Source of the DNA: Hanleya hanleyi
Taxonomy: Eukaryota > Mollusca > Polyplacophora > Lepidopleurida > Hanleyidae
DNA length: 64,000 nucleotides
Direction: 5' to 3'
Assembly: GCA_036873755.1 (NCBI GenBank)
Contig: JAVTVY010033758.1
Location: 79,417 to 143,416, forward strand
Shown piece after piece: positions 46,090 through 57,552 of this stretch (position 1 is the stretch's first letter; the number at the start of each line of letters is the position of its first letter). Made by a program: the position numbers and the translations under genes. Under the pieces are notes generated by a model. The model did no database searches, was not told the origin of the DNA, and worked only from the letters and a program-made list of their open reading frames with translations.

Positions 46090-48627
46090 ACCCCTAATAG
46101 AAGATAATGAGGTAGATAATTGGTGCGAGTGTATTACATCTAATCTCAGTAATGCAGCTGAATCAGCCATTCCTAGTACGTAACCATAAACCCCAATGAT
46201 GAACCGTGGATGTCCAACAAAGTCAAACACGAGATGAGAATTAGAGATAAAATGTTCAAAGAATCAAAGAAAACCAAGCTTGAAAATGACAACCTGCGCT
46301 TCAAACGACAAAGAAATTATGTAAACTCATTAGTTCGTTTCGCTAAAGACGAGTACAAAGACAAATCGGCCGCGAAAATCCAGTCCGGTCAGGTGAGTTC
46401 CAAATATTGGTGGAAACTAAACAAATCTTTCCATAAGAGTGATAACTCCAATTTCAACGCAATTCCGTCTCTTAAGAGAAGTGACGAATCTTTCGCATAT
46501 GAATGTAATGAAAAGGCAGATATTTTGAATACCTATTTCTTCAACATTACACACATTGACGAATCCAACGCTCTATTGCCTTCCTTATCCATGTCCACTG
46601 AAAACAAACTGGCGAGCCTGTTCATAACAATAACCGATGTGTTTGATATACTTTCTAATATTGATACATCTAAGGTTATAAGTCCTGATAAAATAAGCCC
46701 AAAATGTCTTCACGAAGCTAAAAGTGTACTATCGCCAATCCTAGCTCGTTTTTTTCAACCATTCCTTGAAAACATCAAAATTCCCTAATGATTGGAAGTT
46801 AGCCAATGTAACCCCACTATTCAAGAAAGGTGATCATCACTTGTCATGCAACTACCGTCCAATATCATTGTTAAGCTGTCTGAGTAAGGCCATGGAGAGA
46901 GTCGTGTTCAAATACGTGTATAATTATATTAGGCACGATATAACCCCACATCAGTCTGGTTTTCTTCCGTCCCACTCTACTGTAACCCAATTACTCGGGT
47001 AGATACTTCATGTAGGAAGCTATTGTCTGACTCTTTGTGTCTCTGAAAAGGCTCAAGTCTAGACACATTGTTGTCCGCAGACTTGGCTATTGTATCCATT
47101 GTCTTGTGATACTTACATGGAGTATGAACCACTACTCGACATTTATTTCCATTTAACAAAAGCTTTAGACGAACAAAAGGAGGTTCTCTTCCTGTTTTGT
47201 CGACATATCAAAGGCATTCGACAGAGTATGGCACCGCAGCTTGATTCAGAAACTCAAACAATTTGGAATCACTGGAAGTCTTTTACTTTGGTTTGAAAGT
47301 TACCTGCAAAATCGTTGTCAACGGGTCGTGATTCAGGACCAGGAATCTAATATACTACGTCTTCAGGCTGGAGTACCCCAAGGCTCAGTCCGTGGCCCTC
47401 TTTTGTTTTTAATATTTATCAACGACTTGCCTGGTAACATTTTAAACAACATTCGTTTGTTTGCTGACGACACTTGCTTGTACATAATTTCTGAAAATCT
47501 ATATACCCAAATTAACTTTATCAATAGTGAGCTTGAAACAATTTATCAATGAACGAGAACATGGCTTGTAGAATTTAATGCCACCAAAACAGTATCTATT
47601 CTAGCTTCTCTTCGACATTTGCCAAGCTCCTTCCCAATATTGTTCGAAAATTCGAATATAAAACCATCCCTTAGCCACAAGCATCTTGGAGTGACTCTCA
47701 ACAATAAGGAGAGTTGGAACGACTATGTTGAAAATTTGATAATCCAAGCGCAAAAGAAACTTTCTATCGTTAAAGGTTTGAAATATATTTTAGACCGGAA
47801 GTGTCTTGAAATTATGTATAAAAGTTTCATACGTCCGAGCTTGGAATATGCTGATGTTGTCTGGGATAACCTTCAGCAAAATAAAATAATCAGATTAGAA
47901 AACATACAGAAAGATGCACTAAGAGCTATAACGGGTCAGTTCTGAAAGGTTGTTTATGGAAACAGGTTTTGAAAAACTCTCCGCGAGACGACACACCCAC
48001 AGACTTGTGATGTTGTACCGAATAGTTAATGGTTCAACTACATTGCCACTCATGGAACATCTCCCCGCGATTAATTCTAATCGAAATCTCCATAATATGC
48101 GCAACTCAAATCTGTTTACACCATATAGGTGTCGCACTGAATTATTTCGGGGCTCATTCTTTCCTGCAACGATTCGCGACTGGAACAGCCTACCTGCCTC
48201 CGTCACAAATTCTCTGACTCTTCCTGTGTTTAAACGTAAACTTAAGAATATGTTAAACACCTCCCTTCCGCGTTCATGGTATTACACATGCCCTCGAAAA
48301 GAGAACATTCTCCTTTGTCGACTGCGAAACGGATGTAGTAACCTCAAAAGACATTTGTTTAATAATTTCCTATCAGACACTACACAATGTATGTGTGGAC
48401 ATCCTGATGAAACAGTCGATCATTTTTTCTTCAGATGTCCGTTATTCTATAACCAAAGAACCATTCTGCTCAATAAGCTTTCTACTATTTATAATACAAC
48501 AGGAAATCCGCCTTCTAAACAATTATTAATTGGTGATGATCGGAAAGATTCACATACACAAAATACAAATATTAATATACAATCATATTTAGGCCATTAC
48601 ATCGCAGAAGCCAATCGATTTGGGTGA
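46090..48627 (+). pseudogene. LINE ORF2 remnant: reverse transcriptase and C-terminal domain
   Basis: From 46125 the frame reads WCECITSNLSNAAESAIP and then PWMSNKVKHEM (linker). RT block landmarks are DWKLANVTPLFKKGD and YRPISLLSCLSK (46780-46890), HQSGFLPSHST (46950), ISKAFDRVWH (47210), GVPQGS..GPLLFLIFINDLP (47372-47430) and the catalytic LFADDTCLY (47456-47485). The C-terminal part (47950-48627) includes FFPATIRDWNSLP, RLRNGCSNLKRHLF and a CMCG...DHFFFRCPLF cysteine cluster. Lesions are a frameshift near 46760, a 135-bp insertion at 46998, a frameshift near 47205, TGA at ~47550 and another frame change near 47945. Confidence 0.85.
46998..47132. mobile_element. 135-bp MITE inserted in the LINE RT domain
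   Basis: TACTCG occurs on both sides (46992-46997 and 47133-47138). Treating one copy as a target duplication rejoins the LINE reading frame in the expected RT order (...TQLL then DIYFHLTKALDEQK). The inserted 135 bp have weak inverted ends (GGTAGATACTTCATGTAGG versus CTTACATGGAGTATGAACC). No family recognised. Confidence 0.65.
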
Positions 48628-48969
48628 ATCACAAACGACCTAACATTAGAAACAGTGTCTATTTCATTTTGATGGCGACTGAACAGGCTTTCGACCATTG
48701 CATCTTTGTAATCAGCACCCGGAGTATCTCTTATCACCTATCCATTATCAAGTTTATCGGTTCTCAAGAGTCTTTTTTTCCCCCATTTTTTTTTATTTTT
48801 TTTTATTATTATTATTTTTTTTTTTCTTTTGTTCTCTCTCTCTCCTAGAAGTTCGTCTTTTTCTATCAATTATGTATTTTATTGATGTACTTCTGCACGT
48901 GGGAGACGCGATAATAAGTTTGTCCTAACGCGCTCCCAATTCACTTGATTGAATAAATACTGTTTAAAC

Positions 48970-50030
48970 CAAATACCGTTTAGTGTGAACGATTAATACC
49001 CCTCTTAATTCCACTGTGCATCGGAATCATTCGGGGTTTTTTGCGTGAAAACAAGCTTATTTGCATTGTTCTTGGTTATCTTTAGCTGAAACGCGAGGTT
49101 TAACTGTTATCGATCGCACGGAATGTCAACAGAATTGTGGGAATACTCATTATCACAACAGGAACAGGAAAAGACCGATCGCGATAGCCATAGATTCTTG
49201 TGCTGATTTCCTTCTAGCGATCAATTTCCTCAGCGCCATTTCCAAAACAAAATCCATTGATTCGTTCACACGTTTCATGCTTAAAACTCTGTGATTCGAC
49301 AGAAGTCAGTGGTACCTTGATATAAATGATGTGTAGCTGATCATGATACATGAAGTCATCAAATGGAGGAAATGCTGATACTTGACGTACGTTTGAAATT
49401 ATGGAATTTATTTTAAATATGGGGGCCCTCGGTGGCCGAGTGGTCTAAGGCGCTTCGCTGGTGACCGCTAGCCTCACACCGCTGAACCGGCACGGGTTCG
49501 AGCCCAGCTGGTCCACGTGTGAAAGTTTGTCAGTTACTTGCCGAAGGGCGGTGGTTCTCTCCGGGTACTCCGGCTTCCTGCACCAACCAAACTGACTGTC
49601 ACCAGATGAGTGAAACAAACTTGAGTGTGACATTAAGCCAAATTACCTCCCTCCCTCCCTATTTTAGATATGTCAATAAATGAGAATTTAGCTCAATAGA
49701 TGTTCGAGTATTTTAAGCTTGAAAAAGAACGTTACAGACTTCACATATAACAGCCCTTTAATGAATATAACACAGGTGTATTAATAACAGGATCACATTT
49801 GAACAAACATGGATTTTGGTTGCTACTCTTGTCTGTTGATTCTTTGTGGTCGTGTCTATCTGATCAGTAATCAAATGTAATGGAGAGGCTCTCGACCGAG
49901 ATGAGGGCATTCACAATGGATCCAGGACATTATTGATGACATAAATGGCCTTGGCTCGAGGTGAAATCCGATGCAGTATGCCAGTTAAACATCGACTGCA
50001 CGTCACGCGAAAGGTCTGGTTTCTACAATT
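48970..50030 (+). repeat. 810-bp duplicated segment, copy B (with SINE)
   Basis: Matches copy A at 36823-37632, for example AATACCGTTTAGTGTGAACGA, GGAACAGGAAAAGACCGATC, CAGCGCCATTTC and GATGAGGGCATTCACAATGGA. It starts exactly where the LINE ends and carries a SINE absent from copy A. Confidence 0.85.
49422..49660 (+). mobile_element. tRNA(Ser/Leu)-derived SINE with target duplication
   Basis: The head GGTGGCCGAGTGGTCTAAGGCG is the A box of a class II (Ser/Leu) tRNA and GGGTTCGAGCCC the B box, with a long variable arm between. The body contains CTTGCCGAAGGGCGGTGG and TTCTCTCCGGGTACTCCGGC, then AGTGTGACATTAAGCCAAATTA and a CTCC repeat tail. ATTTTAAATAT before and ATTTTAGATAT after are the target duplication; copy A of the surrounding segment shows the empty site with one ATTTTAAATAT. 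It is a SINE, not a functional tRNA gene. Confidence 0.85.
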
Positions 50031-50230
50031 CACCTGGTTTCGGATATCAACGCTTTCCATTGCATGACTTTATCTGCATGATATGCTGAATACGTTGAAT
50101 ATTGGATTTGTATCTTCCGAGTTATCTCAATGAAATAAAATAACAGCAGCAGTGAGCTAAATATCACTAGTAATATATTTCCGGTGTTTTACAGATATCC
50201 ATTGTGACAGTTTTTTTTATCATTTTCGGG

Positions 50231-50816
50231 TTAACCCTACGGGGGGGGGAGCTACCAAACTTTCTGCGCTATCTCCGGAACGAAAAAAATGGGAGCTGAA
50301 CCTCCGTGACTTTATAGTTTATCATATTGGAGTCATTTTGAGCCTATTTGCGTGACCCCCCCCCCCCCTCCATGCAGAAGATAATGAGTAACTTCGAGAT
50401 GGGGACCACGTGGGGTATCAGAAAAGTGATTTTTTTGTCATATTTCTTCAAAATTTCTGCTTTTCCGCGATGAAAAGTGGACAAAAACTATTTTATGTCA
50501 CATCACATTAATATTTACTAATTTACCATGCAGTTTTTGCAGAGAAATTGCATAAATAAAAAATTCGGAAAATCTGACCGAAAAATCGACCAAGAAATGC
50601 CGTTCTTGAAAATCACGTCACTGTGACGTCATCGAAGCGACCATCTTGGATTTTTTATACATTTTCTGGTAGAGCTTTACCCAAGAGTATGGTGTGGTAA
50701 GTTTCAGCTCCCTAGCTCAAAGGGTAAGAAAAATAATTAGAGGGGGGAGGGGGGGGGGCATTTTGGCTCCCCCAGGCCAGGATACGTCCCAAAAAGCCCA
50801 GGCCAGATAGGGTTAA
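50231..50816 (+). mobile_element. piggyBac-like MITE, copy 10
   Basis: TTAACCCTAC, a G run, and ...AGGCCAGATAGGGTTAA with TTAA on both sides. It keeps CACGTCACTGTGACGTCATCG (~50611) and GCGACCATCTTGGATTTTTTATACATTTTCTGG. Part of the 5' block after the terminal repeat is deleted. Confidence 0.8.
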
Positions 50817-50856
50817 ACAAACTATGCACATTTCCAGAGTAATCAGCGCACATCCA

Positions 50857-51121
50857 TTAATCCTATCTGGCCTGGGAGGAGGCCATCATGGCCCCCATCC
50901 CTATCAAACTGTTCATCCCAACTTCGGAACGAAGGCAACAAGAGCGCTGTTGCCTATCTTGAATTTTGTCTTACATTTTCTTGTAGAGCTTGACTCAAAT
51001 ACATATATTATAGAAAGATTCAGCCCTCTACCGAAAGGTGTAACGAAAATAATCAGGGGAGCATTTATATCCCCTTTCAGAATGGGACAGAACCCAAGTC
51101 TATCAGACATGTTAAGGTTAA
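50857..51121 (+). mobile_element. piggyBac-like MITE, copy 11 (internally deleted)
   Basis: Starts TTAATCCTATCTGGCCTGGGAGG 40 bp after copy 10 and jumps from the GGAACGA segment to TTGAATTTTGTCTTACATTTTCTTGTAGAGCTTGAC, then to the 3' end ...CAGACATGTTAAGGTTAA. About 300 bp of the family interior is missing. Confidence 0.65.
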
Positions 51122-51197
51122 TAATGGTGGCTTGGGCGCAATTATCTGGAATTTTCTAGCTATGCTGACGAAGTTTCATTGACTTTCAACCAAAAAC

Positions 51198-51735
51198 TTA
51201 ACCCTATATGGACTGGCCGTTTTTTTTCTTTTTTTCGGGTGGGGGGTGGGTGAGGGATTTGGCCTAATGCCACAGTCAAGTCTGATATGGTGACAATCAG
51301 TTTGTTGGCGGATGAAGCCGGAGTACCCGGAGAGAACAACAGCTCGATCCTGTGCCGGTTCAGCGGTGTGAGGCTAGCGATCACCAGAGAAGCGCCTTAG
51401 ACCACTCGGCCATCGAGGGCGATTTGCGATCTGTCCAGGTCTTGTGGGGTCATTTCGGCCCACTAAATATTTTTCATATCCTTTGAGCTGGAGGGAGGAA
51501 ACTTACTGCCCCATGCCCTTGAGTCAAGATCGAAAACCAACGAAAACATCACTTTTCAGGTACCCTGCTTGGCCGCCATTTTGAATTTACCCATGATGCT
51601 CTGCTTGGAGAGCTATCCATATAGGCTCAAATTGACCCTAATATGATAGGCTACAAAGTCACAGTATCGGCTCTCATTTTTTGTCGTTCCGGCGATAGCG
51701 TAGAAAGTTTGGTAAGATTCCCCTGTGGGCATCAG
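51198..51735 (-). mobile_element. piggyBac-like MITE, copy 12 (reverse, split by a SINE)
   Basis: Starts TTAACCCTATATGGACTGGCC. After the SINE it continues with CAGGTACCCTGCTTGGCCGCCATTTTGAATTTACCCATGATGCTCTGCTTGG and GTCGTTCCGGCGATAGCGTAGAAAGTTTGG, all complementary to the family. The 3' block between terminus and SINE is short. Confidence 0.7.
51257..51424 (-). mobile_element. tRNA(Ser/Leu)-derived SINE, second copy, internally deleted
   Basis: On the minus strand reads GCCCTCGATGGCCGAGTGGTCTAAGGCG, CCTCACACCGCTGAACCGGCAC, then jumps at the B box to TTCTCTCCGGGTACTCCGGC and ends in a GGCATTAGGCCAAAT tail. About 50 bp around the B box (present at 49500-49550) are missing. GATTTG at 51256 and 51421 may be the target duplication. 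Confidence 0.8.
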
Positions 51736-52481
51736 ATGCCATTTAAGAACTTTTTCGTCTGGGTTCACAACACAGTGACACCAATACTATCCCATCGAAG
51801 GTTCAGGATATTTGAACCAATAACCTGAACGTACGGGCTAACAAATAAACAAGCAAACAATCAAACAAACAAACAAATAAACAAACAGAAACGGTCACAA
51901 ATTATAGTAAGATGTAGAGAAGGAACTTTGCTACACTGTCGATTGCACATTAGTGGTATATATGTGTGAGTGTTCGAAAGTGAAACTGTTTGTTTTCAGG
52001 ATTAAATCTTAAGTAAACCAAGAGGCATACCGAGTAACTAAAGTACATATAATAATGATATATGTTTGAACTTTGATGGAAACATAAGGGATTTACGCCT
52101 CCAATAGAATCGTACGCAATAGTATGCCTCAATACCTGCCTTGCATCAATATTGATTTTGAAGATTTTCTACTATTATGTGTATACATCTCTTCGTGCCA
52201 TCTCATTCGAATAGCAGGCATACTGTGTGGTGCCTTTGAGCAGATTAGATATGGAAATTTTCGAAAAATACTGATCATTACCTCCTAACATTTATTACGT
52301 CATAGAATAGTATATATGTACGGTCAGTATTATTGAGCATATAGTATGGAGCCATGTGTCTTTTCAGAATTTTTTGGTTTGAGAATTATTGGCAACATGT
52401 ATTTTCTTATAGATTGGAACTTTCTCACGAAGACAATTGTTGGTGCCAAGCTTTCTTTCCTGCGTTTTATCTAGTATGAGT
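51736..52481. other. Intergenic DNA
   Basis: An (AAAC/AAAT)n microsatellite occurs at 51840-51885. No gene supported. Confidence 0.4.
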
Positions 52482-52690
52482 TAACCTGTTCTGGCCTGAG
52501 TGATAGAGGGTTCAGAAATTTAGCACCCTATTGAACTTTTAGCGATATCACCAGAATGAATGAATATCGAGAGCCAAGACTTCCCAAGGTTTTGGAATAA
52601 TATATTGGGCTGATTATAAGCCATTTCCATAAATATAGTGATTAACCATAATGCGTTAATTCAAAAAGGCGCTCATGTGGGGTCATCCAT
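52482..52690 (+). mobile_element. piggyBac-like MITE, very degraded copy
   Basis: GTTAACCTGTTCTGGCCTGAG, TAGCGATATCACCAGAATGA, GAGAGCCAAGACTTCCCAAGG, TATATTGGGCTGATTATAAGCC and GGCGCTCATGTGGGG follow the family order. Much more diverged than the others, so probably the oldest insertion seen. Confidence 0.45.
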
Positions 52691-52699
52691 AAACCACGC

Positions 52700-53420
52700 T
52701 GTTCAGGTTGTTCAAATAATAGATATTATTCTTAGCTCATTATGCACATTGTGTTGACACCAAGGGATCTCACATGGATTACACCTATTATGAATCTATT
52801 TGCATTATGATGGTTTAATCGAAAATGGCGGACATGTGGTGTCATCTGAAAATTTCACCTTTTCCTGTTGCTCGTATTGTTTACGGTATTAGTCTTAGTT
52901 CACTTAGCAAATTTACCAAAACCTAGGGATCTCTATGCATAGACTAACACCTTGCGCCTCTTTTGAAGCAATTCACATATCCCTATAAGATCACGATTTG
53001 ATGATCAAATTCATCTGAAAATTGCACCTTTTCCTGTTGCTCGTATTGTTTAAGGCATTAGTCTTAGTTCACTGAGCGAAATTATCAACACTGAGGGATC
53101 TCTATGCATAGCCTAACACTTTACGCCCCTATTTACATATCCCCAAGTTCAAGATTTGATGATCATTTAAATACTCTACACTTTCATGTTGCTCATATGG
53201 TTCAATGCATTATTCTTAGCTCATTATGTAAGTTCATCAAAACAGAGGTATCTCTAAGCATAGCTCTATGTCCTACGTCCATTTTCAATCTAATCACATA
53301 TTCCTAAGATCGAGATTTCATGGTCAAATTCAAAATGGCGATCATATGGGGGTCACCTGAAAATCGTACTTTTCATCTTGCTGGTGTAGATCATTGTGTC
53401 CCCCAACAGTTCCTTGTGTA
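52700..53420 (+). repeat. Degenerate ~155-190-bp tandem repeat
   Basis: CACCTTTTCCTGTTGCTCGTATTGTTTA (52856 and 53025) and weaker versions at ~53179 and ~53367 mark four or more units. Each also has TTCTTAGCTCA and GGGATCTCTATGCATAG-like segments. The units resemble the CATGTGGGGTCA...CTTTTC part of the MITE, so the array may have grown from a degraded copy. Confidence 0.6.
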
Positions 53421-54272
53421 TGTATCCCGCACATAATCATAGGCCTGGGGGCCAGCTTCAAATTACGACCGAAATAGTTCAAAATTCTGCGGTTGACTTG
53501 CTTAAATCATCCAAGTTTTCAGAATTAGTTTTGATGGGGAAGGGTTTCTTGATTGTATAGTCAAGTTAGCAGAAAAGCTAAATTAATACAGCTTCAGTTG
53601 TAGGCAACTCATTCGCTTTTGCAGATATTATAATCACAGCATGACTATTCTAAGCAAAGAATTATGAAATCCATTATACGTTTCACGGATATCGGGTAAA
53701 CGAGAAAATTACAGATACATGTATACATAATCGATCGATAACATGTCCGAAACGGTCTGGGGTTTTTTTTGGACCAGGTGTCATTTAAGCAGGCATAGCT
53801 TTATTTTGTGATCAGTGCGATTATTACTCAGCTGGTAACTGTCAACCATGACAACTGTCAACATTGATCATGTTGATGAGACATTGTCTAGCTGTCTGTG
53901 TTACACCTGCCAAATTGCCTATTCCTCATTTATCTGCCTCGCAATATGTAAAGAATTTCTCATCTGGAGCTGCTAGAGCACAAATATTATCAACATAGGC
54001 GCCGGACATGAACGGTTGATGAAATAAGGAAAGCGGATTTGGACTGGTAGTGTGTGGGAGTGTGTGTGCTCGATATCCCGGCGCGTTGGTTCCAAATCTT
54101 CAGGGACAGCGCGCTTTTGTCATCGTTTTCCCTACACAACTTTTACGTCGAATCACTGATTTGTTTAAATCGGCGATGTGTCTGAACGATGCAAACATCT
54201 TTTGGGGGAAAAGTCACTGTCCGCCTTTTCCGAAAAGACAGATGCCCGTCCCCAACGCATGTAACCACTCCT
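53421..54272. other. Intergenic DNA
   Basis: No gene or repeat recognised. Confidence 0.35.
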
Positions 54273-54570
54273 TTAACCCTACTTGGCCTGGGGGGGGGGG
54301 CACTTTCCCCCTTCCCCCCGTGTTGGTTTTTTGCTCCTATCTTCGGAACGGCAGAGCACTGAGAGCTGAAACTTCGAGACGATTTAGATTATCAAATTGG
54401 GGTCATTTTGAGCCTATTTCCATGACACCTTGAGCAGAGGATCATGGGTAAATTCAAAATGGCGGCCATGTGGGGGTACCAGAAAAGTGATGTTTTCGTC
54501 ATATTTCTTCAAAAATCACGCAAAAATTCAGCATGTTAATTCAACGCGGTTCTATGTGTTTTACTGAGAA
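54273..54570 (+). mobile_element. piggyBac-like MITE, copy 13 (5' part)
   Basis: TTAACCCTACTTGGCCTGG, a G run, then GAGCAGAGGATCATGGGTAAATTCAAAATGGCGGCCATG. It stops after TTTCGTCATATTTCTTCAAAAAT, where unrelated sequence follows. Confidence 0.75.
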
Positions 54571-54675
54571 CCATGTGGGGGTACCAGAAAAGTGATGTTT
54601 TCGTCATATTTCTTCAAAAATTACGCAAAAATTCAGCATGTTAATTCAACGCGGTTCTATGTGTTTTACTGAAAC
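54466..54675 (+). repeat. 105-bp tandem duplication spanning a MITE edge
   Basis: CCATGTGGGGGTACCAGAAAAGTGATG...TCAACGCGGTTCTATGTGTTTTACTGA occurs at 54466 and again at 54571. The unit is half MITE and half flanking sequence, so it formed after the MITE was truncated. Confidence 0.9.
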
Positions 54676-54737
54676 CATATATCTTGATATCGGCAGAAAA
54701 CACCCCCTGATTCGTTCCCACTCCCTCCCCGCCCCCA

Positions 54738-55335
54738 TTAACCCTACCAGGACTGGGGGAGGGAAGCTAGGCCAAAATGCTTCCCTACCAAACATTCTGC
54801 ACTATCTCCGGAACGCCAAAACATGGAGAGCTGGAACTCTGTGACGTTATATGCTATCATATTGGAGTCATTTTGAGCTTATTGGCATAGCCTCACGAGC
54901 AGAGGATCATGGAAAATTTCAAAATGGCGGCCATGTGGGATACCAATAAAGGTGATGTTTTCGTCTTATTTCTTCAAAATTGTTGCTCTTCTGTATGGAA
55001 AAGCTTGTAAAATTTATTTTATGTCATATCAGATTCTTAATTACTAATTTATCATGCAGTGTTTTTTGAAGAAAAAGAAAATAAAAAATTCGAACATTTT
55101 GAGCGAAACATTGTCCAATCATGCTCTTTTTGAAAATGACGTCACTGTGACGTCATCATGGCGGCCGTCTTAGATTTTTTTTACATTTTCTTTTAGAGCT
55201 TGATCCAAAGAGATAGCGTGGTAAGTTTCAGCCCTCTCGCCTTAGCGATAGCGAAAATATATAGAGGGCACCCCCTCCCCCCACCCCTTCCAAGGCTGCG
55301 GTACACCCCAAATCGTCCAGGCCAGATAGGGTTAA
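54738..55335 (+). mobile_element. piggyBac-like MITE, copy 14 (full length)
   Basis: TTAACCCTACCAGGACTGG to ...CAGGCCAGATAGGGTTAA, TTAA on both sides. It carries AAATGGCGGCCATGTGGG, TGACGTCACTGTGACGTCATCATGGCGGCC (~55137) and GATAGCGAAAATATATAGAGGGCA. Confidence 0.85.
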
Positions 55336-56280
55336 ATCTAAAACTCCGGTTTTAACTCATTTATTCGACGAAGTAGAAAAACAAACATGGTCTGAGGGGC
55401 AGAGCCACGTCGACTTTGGCATTGGCGCCTGGCCTAAACTAATCAAAATAGCCTAGTACTTCTTTTGCCATCAGAGCTTTATTTGACAGTATCCCATCTA
55501 ACTGTTTCACAATTACAAGATTATCAATACGTTCTATAAAAGATAAGAAAAATATCGGATAGACCAATACCACACTTTGTATGGAGTTGCAGCTAGATTT
55601 CTGTAACAGCATATAATTGCATCCTTCCACAACAAGGTACGGAATATCTTTACAATATACACATTATATTGCATCCTGATTATACTATTAGGGTCATATG
55701 TTTTTTTGTCAGTACTCCAGCACATTGTCCCATCACCTTTGTATGTTGAGTTTAATGGGCTTATCACATTAGATCGATCGAGCAACCTGTCAATGAAACT
55801 TGATGCCAGTATGGGTATTTGCGTCAATAACATACTAGTAGTGAGAACACGAATTTTAGGAGGTACTTTTCGGAACATGGTATTCTGATTGTTTCAGCGT
55901 TGAATTTAACAGAGTATCCCCGCTGGTTGCCGAGATATTACACTCCAAACAAAAATTGGGTTTGATACTAAATTTGGTATGCTGATAATCATGATGATGT
56001 CACCCAGTGATTTAGAGATAACTAAATTAATAAATAATAGACTATTTTCTTTGTTATCACGTTTGGGATTGTGATTTTGATTAACATCATGTTTAATTGG
56101 ATGTCACTTTCGATATGGTTATCATAGTAACCGGTAACCGAGTGATGTAAATAAGATATTTCATTAGTTACATCGATTTATTCTGTGAATGTTAATTTTA
56201 TAAAAGATTATTTTTGGTTGTTCCAAGTTTTTTTTGGTTGTTCCAGATAATAACACTGTCATGGTCTACATATCAAACCG
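55336..56280. other. Intergenic DNA
   Basis: Minus-strand frames at 55439-55878 were examined and not accepted as genes. A direct repeat TTTTTTTGGTTGTTCCA occurs twice at 56213-56245. Confidence 0.35.
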
Positions 56281-56286
56281 TTTGTG

Positions 56287-56364
56287 ATGGCGCAAACTGA
56301 CCTGATCAACACTGAATATCCACTCAGTTTGCGGCAATTCCCCAGATTCGGGGATGAACAGACG
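56287..56364 (+). CDS. Candidate first coding exon, unidentified
   Basis: ATGGCGCAAACTGACCTGAT opens a 26-codon frame (MAQTDLINTEYPLSLRQF...) ending exactly at a strong donor ACG/GTAAGTG in phase 0. The base composition is richer in G+C than the surroundings. No downstream exon could be matched within the window, so this remains a candidate. Confidence 0.3.
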
Positions 56365-57357
56365 GTAAGTGTAATGATGATCGCCTCGTTTGACGTTATG
56401 TTATGACTGTAATCTTATAATGGTAATCCAGCTCTAGTAAGCTCGATACTCTCCACAACACATAGGTCACCAGTCGGTCAAAGTATTACTAAATGCAACA
56501 ATTTATACATGTCCAAACAGTGTTCTATCGAGTCAATAAACCTTAACCGTGGGATATGCTAAAGATAATCGTATTTCCGTATTTCCTCCGTAATAAGATA
56601 AGACCATTCCCTACTGGATAATTCTATATCAAAATCGTCTCGCGTTTCTTCACACAGAAGAACGACCAAACGAACATCGATTTGTGGATTTGAATTTGCA
56701 CTCTGAATAATTATGATTATGTTTTATTCAAGGCCCAGGAATTATTGACAGTTGAACCGCTCGCGTCTGTTTTACTGATTCTGACACCATCAGTATACCA
56801 AGTGGACATGACAGCTAGATGCAGCACTTACACATTTCTGTTTTCCCATTTGTAGAATTCTCCCGTGAATTAACTCATGAAGCCACACAGTAAAGTGTTG
56901 TAGACTCAGGCTCGACACTGTCCCGTCACAATTGGATGTATAGTTGTGTGTATAACGTAATATGACGGACGAAGGTGTATGAACATACTCGATGTTTCGG
57001 ATAATGTTTAAGCGGGAATATCGCTCTGGGTATATCCATCATCGGGAGCCAGCGATGAATAAAATCATAGCTTAATAGCATAGATTTGAGATATTTGTAG
57101 AGTTTACCCTAAGTTTTTGTCTCGCCAATATGCTTTGTATGCTTGTCAATTCTAGTCCAATATATTTCTCAGGTTTACTCTCTTGGACTCTTGGGGTAGT
57201 TATAAACGTAAAGGTATTGTGTATACGATGTGATATCATATATAATAATGAGCGTATATACGGAAATTCAGTGAACTGAGTCTTATCATAGATATGTGAC
57301 TTGAGTTCTCACTAAATATAGTAGGAACTAGTCATCGTTCTTTTGGAAATTACAAGC
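56365..57357. other. Intergenic or intronic DNA
   Basis: No further exon recognised. Confidence 0.3.
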
Positions 57358-57552
57358 GTCTGGTCCGTCATTCATAATTCAGCCGTCGTCCATTAGAGAA
57401 TATCCGCGTCCATAATCCAAAGACCTATTCCGTATTCCATATAACAGTATTAGCACCATATTCAAAAAGACAATCATAGTATACATAAACATAGGCTTGT
57501 TTCCTGCAGGAGAGAAGCGGCCAACAGTTTTCAATGATGCCGACAAGAGTCA
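57358..57552 (+). repeat. Dispersed repeat (GTCCGTCATTC family), copy
   Basis: GTCTGGTCCGTCATTCATAATTCAGCCGTCGTCC to AGAGAAGCGGCCAACAGTTTTCAATGATGCCGACAAGAG, collinear with 31945-32137. Confidence 0.75.

Larger units (their letters stand above)
46090..48969 (+). mobile_element. CR1/Jockey-like LINE, 5'-truncated
   Basis: Contains the second half of ORF2 (linker, reverse transcriptase and C-terminal domain), then a ~340-bp 3' region with T-rich tracts, ending ATTGAATAAATACTGTTTAAACC at 48969, directly before copy B of the 810-bp segment. ORF1 and the endonuclease are missing, as expected from incomplete target-primed reverse transcription. The FADD-type RT and the single ORF2 layout with a terminal zinc-knuckle-like segment fit the CR1/Jockey group. 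Confidence 0.85.

Noticed and set aside
49427..49512. Possible functional tRNA-Ser/Leu gene
   Set aside because: Good A and B boxes, but the sequence runs on into a SINE body with a target duplication, and a second copy (51257-51424) has lost the B-box region.
55439..55878. Minus-strand frames of 63 and 114 codons
   Set aside because: They read somewhat like protein, but no domain, start context or splice arrangement could be supported.
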